Positions 38,233 through 47,734 of a stretch of DNA of 64,000 nt are shown here, one piece after another. The stretch comes from Acytostelium subglobosum LB1 (lineage: Eukaryota; Evosea; Eumycetozoa; Acytosteliales; Acytosteliaceae). A program made the translations under genes and the position numbers. Position 1 is the stretch's first letter; each line of letters opens with the position of its first letter. Below the pieces are notes generated by a model. It saw only the letters and a list, made by a program, of their open reading frames with translations. It was not told the origin of the DNA and made no database searches. The stretch spans positions 189,272 to 253,271 of the forward strand of contig NW_012236517.1 in assembly GCF_000787575.1 (NCBI RefSeq), given 5' to 3'.

Positions 38233-38956
38233 TTATTTGAAAAGGAGAGGGACCGGAGGAGAGCAGACTGGCTCATCCACCTCATAATCTGGTGATGGTG
38301 GATATTGGTATCTGAGTTGTTGGTGGTGGCCAATGTCTGCTTGGGTGACTGGATGACTGGATGGTAATGTTGGATATAGTTGGTCTCCAGGTCTGGGTCC
38401 GAGTTCGGAAGGTTGTTGATTGATTTCATTGTCTTGGATGAAAAGGACATGGACGAGGATGGTTAGTACTTGGTTTTACAGCAGACAGGCAGACATCACT
38501 CAATCAATGAATCAATGATGTAAACATACGATTTGGTCCCATTTGATTTGGGGTGTATACTGGTTGCCTTCTGGGGTAGACAGGCAACGATCGTAATATC
38601 CTGAGACAGATACAGTGGATGAGTTGGACATTACTATTCTCCTGGTTGAGAGGAGCGTATGGGACAGTATTCGCAATGACAAATGCGACATCAAGAGGAA
38701 CCCTGCGTGAGAACCTGACTCCATCTTGATCCTTTCCAAATAAAATCTTTGGTCGCCTGTTGTCGAACAGTGGTCTGATTGGTTTGACATATGGGAGTAT
38801 GAGAAGTGTCGCGCCAATGTCAATGAAGACCTTGAACTTCCTGATGATCGTGCCTTTTTTGGTGGCCAGAAGCAAGGTCTTGGGAACTGTAGGGTCAAAC
38901 AACAGTCTAAGGGGCTTGGCTGGTGGAAAGAGTGATTGAATATAATTAAATTGCAT
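38233..38956 (-). CDS. Unknown two-exon gene A (array paralog)
   Basis: Exons 38530-38956 and 38233-38432 (intron 38433-38529, GT-AG, phase 1); 208 residues, both frames open. Exon 1 holds two similar segments, LLFDPTVPKTLLLATKKG and PLFDNRRPKILFGKDQDG, so it may be an internal 'LFD..RPK.LL' repeat, perhaps of beta-propeller type. Exon 2 is Gln/Pro-rich and ends YQYPPSPDYEVDEPVCSPP then VPLLFK. Gene B at 44.3-45.1 kb has the same intron position and phase and almost the same last 30 residues. Its exon 1 shares only about a quarter to a third of residues, although surrounding non-coding DNA is close to identical. No signal peptide, membrane helix or known domain seen. Function unknown. Confidence 0.6.
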
Positions 38957-39377
38957 TGTAATAATAATAATAAAGTCGAGTTGAAGAAGGCGTAGTAGTG
39001 TTGGAAAACACTGTTTAAAGTGATATTATAGGTGTGTAGATAATAGTTTGGCAATAGCCGAAGTAGAGAGTCTATAAATAATAATAATATGATTGATTGA
39101 TATTGATTGATTGATTGATGAATAATATCGTTGGTGAGTGAGAGAATCAATGTTAGTATATGAATTAGAATGATGATAGAATTATAATAACATTGTAATA
39201 ATGTTATATAAGTGTACATACATGTAATAGTGTGATATGGTAATGAGTGATGTCAATGCCCACTTGTCCAAGGACATTCACCGCAATGAGAGAGTCTGTG
39301 TGAGTGGGTGGATAGAGAAACACACACACTCACACACACTTATAAACACACATTTTGAATTAAATATTTAAATATAT
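38957..39377. promoter_or_regulatory. Upstream region of gene A
   Basis: About 420 bp shared with 45051-45467 (upstream of gene B) at high identity: GTTGGAAAACACTGTT, TTGGCAATAGCCGAAGTA, AATGCCCACTTGTCCAAGG and a CACA/CTCA tract. Conservation of this block while exon 1 differs suggests a shared promoter. It also contains the 3' flank of the adjacent Sac copy. Confidence 0.5.
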
Positions 39378-41345
39378 TTAATTAACAGATTGACCATTTA
39401 ACGGTCCATTTGAATTTGTATCACTCAATACCATCTCAGTGTCATCATCAATGAAGTTCACGTGATGAGTCTTGATTGAGGCTGAGTGATCGTTCAAATG
39501 GAATACTCTATGTGATTAGTGGTGTACTATGTGCTTGCTGGTGAGTGGCAAGTGAGCATTGTGATGTTGATGCGGGTACTGAGTGATTGACTGACTGGGT
39601 GAGCGAGTGTTGGTTCTGAACTCTCTCTCTTGATCGTGATTGAAACTCTGTCTTGAGACTAAATGGTTGTTCACCATCCTTGAGATTCGTCCTGTCCATG
39701 TTCAATGTCGATTAGCTGCTTCATGACATATATAGTCGAATGAACAAGTCAACGATCAAAGGAGGTGTATTACACTCCAGTGGTGATCTGATGATGATGC
39801 TCAAGTTCAATGCCACATCGATGTTCATTGAATCATTCGACAGTTGTACATATTGGACAGTCTGTTCTAATGTTGTTAACGCTGTGTGAAACAATGATTG
39901 TACCATCTAAAAAGCCATTGTCTGCCAATATCGTCTTTAGGTGGTGTTCAATGTATGTGCAGTTTGAGAGACTGTGATGCTGATCCATTGCCTTGAGGAT
40001 CCACTGATGATGCGCCAACAACTTCAAGGCGACTCGCACCTGACGCACGACGTTGGTCCTGTCTAGACAATCCTTGCAGTTGGTGCGCACCGTGCCGTTC
40101 TGGGACTGGTGACCACGCGCTGGTTCGTCATGATCGAGCGAGTCCATGCAATTGCCCTTGAGCTGCTCGTTGAGGTCGTAGGCAATGTAGGTCTCGGTGT
40201 CGGCGTTCAGGATGTCGTCGTACGCACTGACAAGGTCGGCCTCGCCTGCTTCAGCTTGCTCAGGTTAATGTTTCCATACTTTAGCAGCATCTCCTTGATG
40301 TATGCTTGGAGGGCGGACGTCCTGAGCACAGAGATCTCCTTCCTGACCTTGCCAATCTTGGACATGTTGATCATAGAGTACGAGAGCTGTGGCGATGACC
40401 AGTTCCAAAAGACGGCACACTGCCGCGTAGCTGCAAGAAGGAGAGCGTGCCAAAGTTCTTGTCACATCACCCAGGGCGACATTGGACAATGTGGTACGAC
40501 GGACAAGTTGTTCTATCTGGCTGTTAGGAACCTTCATAGTATACAGTATGTTAACATGACCTATACTACACTGGCATCTCACTAACAATAATACTAGACG
40601 ACATACGAGTGTTCCAAAGCTGATAGAGATGCTTCCAGAACTAAAGTCACACACTGAACTGGTGGAACAGACATTGAACTTGCGTGCTCTGAGGTGCTGT
40701 ATCATTGACATCTCCAGATGGCTCGACCATTTCAACATCCTGATGGTCACAGTTGCGTATGACAAGTACATCTTGGCCACCATGACTATAAAGCTTCAAG
40801 TACTTTGCTAGATCAACAGTACCAACTCCATCGGTTAGGTGGCTAACGCGTTCCATCTTCTTATGGTGCATAGTGGTGCTTCACAGATCATCTGCTTCGT
40901 CTCAACAAAGTTAGCCACATTGCCATCGTCGTCGATGTTTCTATTTTTGAAGCGCGTGCCCGCGCGGAAAGGAGAGCGACGCGACACCATGATGACTGAC
41001 TTGAGGATGTGAAGGGGAGCAGGCACTGTTTTTGACCGTGGAAGACGTCCTCGGTGATGGGGACCACGCTACTTGTATCTTGGTCGAGTTGGTAACTGAG
41101 ATTGTCATTGATCTACTGGCTGATCCTGCGACGGCCTTTGAGAGTGATACTTGGAGAACCATCTGGTGGACCGACTGTCCTCAGCATCATAGTACAGTTG
41201 ATCTTGCCCATACTAGTTGATTGATTGGTCGGGTCATGACGACACCAAACGAGAAGACACGGACCATCACCACTCTGGGCTGGCCCAATCCATCGCATTA
41301 ACTTGATCATTTGGGTGGAAGCGATTACATTACATATACAATGCA
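39378..41345 (-). pseudogene. Sac-domain phosphoinositide phosphatase, copy 2, degraded
   Basis: The best kept of three copies. The Sac catalytic loop is present in one open stretch (antisense of 40050-40110): VRTNCKDCLDRTNVV, the Cx5R(T) motif that removes phosphate from phosphoinositides. Further 5' (near 40890-40990) is SRRSPFRAGTRFKNRNIDDD followed by GNVANFVETKQMI, another Sac signature. The C-terminal end VNFIDDDTEMVLSDTNSNGP is at 39380-39440. These pieces lie in different frames, with gaps between them not bounded by good splice sites, so I call it a pseudogene; an intron-rich live gene is less likely. The family is host, Sac1/Fig4-like. Confidence 0.65.
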
Positions 41346-41934
41346 AATTGATTATATATTATAAGTACTGATGGCTGTTGAATGAATGAATAAATGAATG
41401 AATGAATGAATGGAGTGTTGTGTTAGTAATAATGATCATTAAAATAAATATCTTGGGAATGTTCCCGCACTATTTAAGGTTTAAGTCAAAATTACACCAC
41501 TTGACCAATAAAAGAAGTGAACTTCAAAGTGTGGGAGATATGAAATTTGAATTTGAAAATAGCGCCCAATCGAATCGAAATAACGGTTGAGTTCAAAATG
41601 GTGGTTGGTTAGATGTGGTCCACATGTCACTGTGACACTTGGGTCACTACTCTTCTCATTGGCATACCACTCACTCTCTCCTACTTGTACACATACACAT
41701 ATATACATATACTTATGTTTATACATATACAAATACATCAATAATAAACAACACATTGACATGTATCACTCACCACTTTGTTCTGCCTTGTTTGTCTCAC
41801 TACTGCTGATGAGTTACCACTGAGTTTGAGTTATGATATCAATCAATGAGTGAGTACTAATACACTTCTAATTGCATCACCATCTGCTGCTTACTTACAC
41901 TATCCTGCCTTTTCCTTGACCTTGTGCCTTGAAG

Positions 41935-43560
41935 TCAGTGTTCACCACCTCTGTCTTGACAGACTGCCGTCGTGCTTCCACGTCGACCAAAGCATGGAAT
42001 CTTTGTCACCATCTTGACAGACGTCCGCCATGCTGCCACAGCCATGTTGCCCTCTGTCTCCAGCTAGTCTGATGGCCCCATTGTGACTCCGCCATGCTGA
42101 CCACCGTCATGCTTCCAAGTTGTCCATGCCCACAGCCCAGAACCTCTGTCTCCAACTAGACCGAGGTCGCCACTGCCTTGAGTGACCACAGCCCTGAACC
42201 TCTGTCCCTCAATCAATGAGTGAGTACTACAAGACTAATGATTCGCACCATCTGCTCACTTATACTCTGCTTACTTACACCTTTCCTACTTCTCTCCTCT
42301 TCTCTCTACCTTCTCCTTTACCTTGTGCCTTGAAGCCAGCTGTGTGGTACCTGTCCAAGTCTGAGTCCAGTCCACCTTACCGAACCTCACCAGCTAGACA
42401 GACAGCCCCATTGTGACTCTGCCATGCCGACCACTGTCCAGAACCTCTGTCTCCAACTAGACAGACGGGCCAACATTGTGACTCCGCCATGATGCCTTGA
42501 ACCTATGTCTCCAACTAGACAGACGGCCGCCGTGTTGCTAGCCAAGTTGACTACAGCCATGAACCTCTGTCCCCAGACGTGCGCCGTGTTGCCAGCCACT
42601 TTGATCACAGCCAGAACCTCAGACGGCCATCATGGTGCCTTCGCCATGCTCCTGTCAGGTTGTCCATGCAAAGCTGTCCACAGCCGAACCTCTGTCTCCA
42701 ACTTGACTGTCGCCATGCTTCCACGTTGACCACAGCCCAGAACCTCTGACTCCACTTTGACATACAGCCACGCTGACCACCGCCAAGTTGAACGCCACTG
42801 CCTTGATGCCAAGATGGCCACTGCCCAGAACCTCTGTCTCCAGCTTGACTGACGGGCCCATTGTGACTCGGCCATGCTGACCACCGCCATGCTGCCATGT
42901 TGACCACAGCCAGAACTTCTGTCTCCAACTTCTGACTGCCGGCGTGCTGCCACCTCCATCTCCATCTGTACAGTGTCCGCCATGTTGCCAAGTTGCCCAG
43001 AACCTCTGTCTCCAGCTAGACTGATTTCAATGCTGCCCCCGAGTCCATGAACCTCTGTTGTCCATCTAGACAGACGGTCGCGGTGTTGCCACCACGATGA
43101 CCACAGTCCAGAACCTCTGTCTCCCACTACACAGAGGTCGCAATGCTGCCTTGAGTGGCCTCAGACCTGATTCTCTTCTCTATCTGGACTGTAGCCATGC
43201 TGCCAAGGTGTCCATAATCATGAACACCGCCATGTTACCAAGTTGTCCAATAGTTGGCCACAGCCCAGAACCTCTGACTCCATGCTTCCAGTTGACCATA
43301 GTCCATGACCTCTGTCTCCAACTTGACTAACTGCCACGTTGACCACCGCCCGCCTTGTTGACCATATCCATGCCCAGATGGCTACCGTCGACAACCTCTG
43401 ACTCCAACCAGACGGACAGCCACGCTGACAAGTGCGCCGCCATCCTGCCAAGTTATCCATCTCGAGTTGTCCACAGTCCAGAACCTCTGTCTCCAACTAG
43501 ACAGACTGTCACAGCCAACCGCGCCGACATGCTGCCATCATTGACTAACCGCCATCCTGC
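41935..43560. repeat. GC-rich minisatellite, copy 2 (expanded)
   Basis: Same repeat as 36731-37480 but about 1.6 kb. Words such as AACCTCTGTCTCCAACT recur more than a dozen times with variable spacing, and GCCATGCTG/GTTGACCACAGCC alternate with them. Near 42190-42360 a piece of the AT/CT-rich preceding spacer (ACTTACACCTTTCC...CCTTGTGCCTTGAAG) is repeated inside, so expansion took in flanking DNA. Not called coding, for the reasons given for copy 1. Confidence 0.8.
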
Positions 43561-44316
43561 CAAGTTGACGAGTGTTTCCAACTGGAATGATCATAATCAA
43601 AGCATTAATAAACGATGAAGACAGGAGTTGTGCAAGTGTGACTTGGAAGGAGAACAACAACAATTGGAAAAGTACAACTCAATGATGTCGCCTGGGCACG
43701 GTTGCTGCCCAACGGCTTTAAAAAAAATAAAGGCAGCACTTGTGACAATGAGAAGAAACTCTCAAAGTCAACAAAGTTGCTGCCATACCTGTCTCGACGT
43801 GCCTAAAGTCTAATAGCGACAGGTGTAGTCCCCAGGCCGTGCCCACCCCTCTTACATGATGGGCCCACCCGTCCCTCTTGCATGACAGGCCGACCCATCC
43901 CTCTTGCATGATGGGCCACGGCCACCTCCTTACGGAGATGGCCAAATGGTGATGGGAGGAAATGTTAGTAGTATTCGGTCCTGGAAAGGTCCACCTCGGC
44001 TTGGCCTGGCTTGGCTCGGCGGTATGGCACTCGGTCTGGCACGGCACTGGCACGGCACTGGATGACTTGGAGGGAATAGACCTCGCAACGACAGGTCATC
44101 GTGTGAATGAATCACAACGTCTCCACTGTGTCATCTGGGTTCGGGTGATGGATGTAGGACCACTGATTGGTGCGTTGGAAATCGAATTTGTTGTTGTTGT
44201 TGTTCGTTGTTGTTGTTGATGTTGGTGGTTGATTGGTTTCAATCGCCAGCCGAGAGATATTTGGGTTATACCCATCACTCATCTGCTTGATCGAAGGCAA
44301 TATAAATAGAGGTGAA
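43561..44316. other. Spacer of unit 2, nearly identical to unit 1
   Basis: Counterpart of 37471-38232 with the same 26-bp repeats (43857-43927). Past 44140 the two copies begin to differ by small indels, for example a longer GTTGTT run at 44188-44218. Confidence 0.6.
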
Positions 44317-45017
44317 TTACTGTTTGTTGAAAAGGTGAGGGACCGGAGGAGAGAATACAGGCTCATCCACCTCATAATCTGGTGATGGTGGATATTGGTA
44401 TCTGATTCCTAGGTGGTGTTGGCCTGGGTCTGCTTGGACGGCTGGATGATTGAATGGTTTAGGTGGTTGTGGCATCATCACTTGGTCTCCAGGTATTGGT
44501 CCGAGGTCATGTGGCTGTTGTTGGATGCCAATGTCTTTGAGTGACATGGATGAGAAGCATCAAAGGTGATGATTGAATGGATGGTTAGTATTATTTTTTG
44601 ACAGTAGCATGCAAGTTCATTTGATATATACTTACCATTTGGAATTGGTTCCTGTTGACCATTGGGATGATCTGGCAACTGGTTGTTCTCTGGTAAGTTT
44701 GTCCTCCCAATGAATAGAGTTTGATGGATCTCATTGTGTGGTGTATATGTTATCCTAATTGGATCATGGACTCCATCAGTGCGCACAAGAAGTGTATAAA
44801 TCACCTTTTTAGAAGATTCCTCGCCCAATAACAATGTCCTTGGTCGACTATCGAATAAACTTAGAATAGGGTACATTTTGATGACTGCTGTTTTTTTGTC
44901 AAAGTCTATCCTTATTAGGGTGATGACCCTGTGATTTAAGTCGGCCAGCAACAAGTTCTTGGGTATGTGCCTCATGAACAAAGGTCGAATGAGTTTGGCT
45001 GGATTGTATATATATTG

Positions 45018-45049
<32 letters not shown>

Positions 45050-45050
45050 T
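44317..45050 (-). CDS. Unknown two-exon gene B (array paralog)
   Basis: Exons 44636-45050 and 44317-44534 (intron 44535-44635, phase 1); 210 residues, open throughout. It starts with a poly-Asn run, then NPAKLIRPLF, IPKNLLLADLNHRVITLIRI and LFDSRPRTLLLGEE. This parallels gene A's PAKPLRLLF, VPKTLLLATKKG and LFDNRRPKILFG. Exon 2 is Pro/Gln-rich and ends RYQYPPSPDYEVDEPVFSPP then VPHLFNKQ, nearly the same as gene A. The similar, spaced 'LF...(P/R)..LLL' segments suggest a short internal repeat. No targeting signal seen. Two intact frames with a shared intron, beside decayed Sac copies, argue that A and B are under selection. Confidence 0.6.
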
Positions 45051-45467
45051 TATTGATAGATTGATTGGTAGCGTTGGAAAACACTGTTGAGAAAGATATT
45101 CTTGTATAGCAGATAATGGTTTGGCAATAGCCGAAGTAAAGAGTCTATGATATTGATGATATTGATAAATTGATATTGATTGATTGATTGATGAATCGTT
45201 GGTGAGTAGAGAGAGAATAAATGTTAGTATTATGAATTAGAATGATTATAGAATTATAATAACATAGTAATAATGTTATATATGTGTACATACATGTAAT
45301 AGTGTGATATGGTAATGAGTGATGTCAATGCCCACTTGTCCAAGGACATTCACCGCAATGAGAGAGTGTCTGTGAGTGGGTGAGTAGAGGCCCACACACA
45401 CACACTCACACTCACACACTCACACACACTTATAAACACACATTTTGAATTAAATATTTAAATATAT
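45051..45467. promoter_or_regulatory. Upstream region of gene B
   Basis: Counterpart of 38957-39377, differing mostly by small indels and a longer CACACTCA tract (45390-45430). Confidence 0.5.
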
Positions 45468-46130
45468 TTAATTAACAGATTGACCATTTAACGGTCCATT
45501 TGAATTTGTATCACTCAATAGCATCTCAGTGTCATCTTCAATGAAGTTCACGTTGATGTGCCTTGATTGAGGCATGATCGTTCCAACTGGATAGTCTGAT
45601 GAACGTTCATCAATCCCAACTGGCGATAGAGAACTAATGTGCTCGACCTTGATGTGACCGACCTGCTTGATTGACTGACTGACTGACTGAATAGCCATTC
45701 CAGCTCCCACACCCTATTAGACAGGTTTGATCCAATGTTGTTAACGCGCTGCGTGAAACAATGTTGATGGACTAGTACCTGCTCGCAAGATTGTCTCTCT
45801 CACTGGCGCCATGTTGACTAAATGTGTTTGCCTTTGTGATGCGATACATGGTGCCTTTCCCAATTGATGTCTAGCCATTGTCCTCACTGATTTTGGTGGA
45901 CCTCCTTTCCGTCACCAATGTTGTATAATCATACAAAATGTTGCACAGTCCTAAAGCGCTGAGGATTCATTGATGGTGAAGCGACTCTCGAGAGTCGCCT
46001 AACGTTCTATGAGAGTGACCATAATCAAAAGAAGATTGGCCACCCATTACCACGTTTGGATGTTGCTGTGTTCTTTGGGGAGCTCTTGCCCTTCAACTCA
46101 ATTTGGTAAGTCTGCCACGCGCCAGGTTAG
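45468..46130 (-). pseudogene. Sac-domain remnant, copy 3
   Basis: An open stretch at 45468-45710 ends VNFIEDDTEMLLSDTNSNGP and is the same C-terminus as in copy 2. Beyond it, 45720-46080 keeps only scattered matches to copies 1 and 2 (AATGTTGTTAACGC, GCTGAGGATTCATTGATG, AGGCGACTC). The oldest and most worn copy. Confidence 0.5.
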
Positions 46131-46399
46131 TCATCAATCAAACTCAATCAATCAATTGGATGAGTGAATGTTTAATGTATACATACTCTTCGTTTCTCTC
46201 GACAGTTCTTTGTTTGGTCCTGTCGTCGTTGGATCTTAAATGGTGAAGTCAACACACTTGTGAAGTTTTGATTGACTGGTTGGTGATGAGGCACATTCAC
46301 ACACAAACTCAAAGGGTTGATCTATCTTCAAACAATCTTATTATCTAAACATACATAAATAACATCCATACATATACATATACATATATATAACAAGCA
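46131..46399. other. Region upstream of SRP14
   Basis: Ordinary AT-rich intergenic DNA with one TCAATCAA tract and an ACATATAT-rich leader directly before the start codon. Array homology has faded out by here. Confidence 0.5.
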
Positions 46400-46915
46400 A
46401 TGGTACTGCAAGAGAATGATACCTTCCTCACAGCACTGAACAATATGTTTAAGGCAAGGAATTCAAAGGGTTCAGTTTGGATCACTATAAAGAGATGTAT
46501 GATTGATTGATTGAATAAATGAATGAATGAATGAATGAAAGGGAAGGACAGATGATTTACACTGCAACTCTACTTAGATACACCAGAGGATAAGAAGGGA
46601 GAAGCCCCAACAGCAGCAGAGGAGAAGGAACACATGTGTTTAGTGCGTGCGACAGATGGACAAAAGAAGAAGATATCAACTCTAGTATGTAATCAAATTC
46701 GATTGATTGAGATGTTTGATCGATCATTGGTATTAATCAACATACAACACAACAACTACAACTATAACAATCAATAACAGGTTGAAGCAAAGGATATAAC
46801 ATCATTCCAACAGAGCATTAGGAATGTACTACTGATCAATGTTGACAATCTAAAGAAAGAACAGAAAGAGAAGAAGAAGCCTGCTGCTGTTGTAAAGCGA
46901 GCGAACAAGGTGTAA
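46400..46915 (+). CDS. srp14: Signal recognition particle 14 kDa subunit (SRP14)
   Basis: Exons 46400-46496, 46578-46684 and 46781-46915; 112 residues. The N-terminus MVLQENDTFLTALNNMFK and GSVWITIKRY match the SRP14 opening. The middle has CLVRATDGQKKKISTLVEAKD, the core strand pair of the SRP9/14 fold, where VEAKD matches the animal 'V.SKEV..F' stretch. The C-terminus is Lys-rich (KKEQKEKKKPAAVVKRANKV), as in RNA-binding tails. SRP14 with SRP9 binds the Alu domain of SRP RNA and slows translation during ER targeting. Splice phases fit at both introns; the second intron carries GATTGATTG near the donor and CAATCAAT near the acceptor. Confidence 0.93.
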
Positions 46916-47734
46916 ATACATGTACGACTGACTTGATCGTGCGATCATCATTATTATATTATATATACATTAGATTATCAAAGTCTACTTTATTACTCTC
47001 GACTCGACATGATATATACTCTTGTCTGCCTGGACTATAGTACATTCAATTGATGATGAATGATTCATTCATTCAATATGACTGGCTTTGAAGTACTCCC
47101 ATCACATGATGAATGATTCATTTGAGGTCAACTTGACTTGTTATTATCTTGTTTCCAAATGGACTAAGACTAATGTTTATCTTGCTCAATCAAGATTATT
47201 ATCTCTTGTACTGTCCTCACGTTGTTCGCGAACAATGAAGGTGCGATAGTACTTTGTGAGACGAGCGAGACCCATAAAATAAATGTGCTTGGGCGTTGAA
47301 CTAGGTTGACCATTCTGAAATGCAACAATTTGTTAATTCATGTCACGTCTCTTAAAGAGTCACCTTTCAATCGTGAAAAGATAATTGAAATGTGCTCGAG
47401 ACGCGATAGAGCCTCAGAAGTAAAACTGTCCAATTTGAAAGGTGTAAATTACACAAGCATGATTCGCGGCTAGTAGTACTTCTTACATTAAACACAAATA
47501 ATCATTTAAACAAATATAAAGATAAACAATCAAACTACTAACCTTGTATTCTCTCTCGCTCACTCTTCGCACATCATGAGAAGTGAACATCTCTCTGTTT
47601 TTCATTTTTCCCTCATCATGTATAAATATCTATTTTTGAACTTGATTGGAGTTCAAGTCAGATGAATGATTGATTGATTGAATGAGTGATACATATACAT
47701 AGAGATAGAGATAGAGATAGATATTGAAAGAGAT
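46916..47734. other. Intergenic region with a possible structured RNA
   Basis: About 820 bp between two plus-strand genes. ACCCATAAAA at 47270-47279 resembles the upstream element (DUSE, CCCATAA) of Dictyostelium small non-coding RNA genes. About 60-90 bp downstream lies a perfect 10-bp inverted repeat, CACCTTTCAA (47361-47370) and TTGAAAGGTG (47435-47444). This is suggestive only; I do not call an RNA gene. A GATAGA repeat sits at 47700-47720. Confidence 0.4.

Larger units (their letters stand above)
34506..39471. repeat. Tandem array unit 1
   Basis: This first repeat (~5.0 kb) begins at CTTGATTGAGGCTGAGTG, a string found again at 39472 and, altered, at 45562. Order inside, all on the minus strand for genes: decayed Sac-phosphatase copy (34.5-36.1 kb), AT-rich spacer (36.1-36.7), GC-rich minisatellite (36.73-37.48), block identical to unit 2 (37.33-38.05), unknown two-exon gene A (38.23-38.96), and its upstream region (38.96-39.47). 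That last part also holds the last codons of the next Sac copy. Breakpoints lie in TTGATTGA sequence, which suggests unequal exchange at this simple repeat. Confidence 0.85.
39472..45561. repeat. Tandem array unit 2
   Basis: This second repeat (~6.1 kb) has the same order as unit 1: Sac copy (39.5-41.3), AT-rich spacer (41.3-41.9), longer minisatellite (41.9-43.56), identical block (43.42-44.14), gene B (44.3-45.05) and upstream region. The extra ~1.1 kb compared with unit 1 is mainly minisatellite expansion plus pieces lost from Sac copy 1. It ends at CTTGATTGAGGCATGATCG (45562), where a third, worn remnant begins. Confidence 0.85.

Noticed and set aside
40109-40585. 158-codon plus-strand frame in the array
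   Set aside because: It is the reverse of Sac-domain coding sequence that shows real family motifs on the minus strand.
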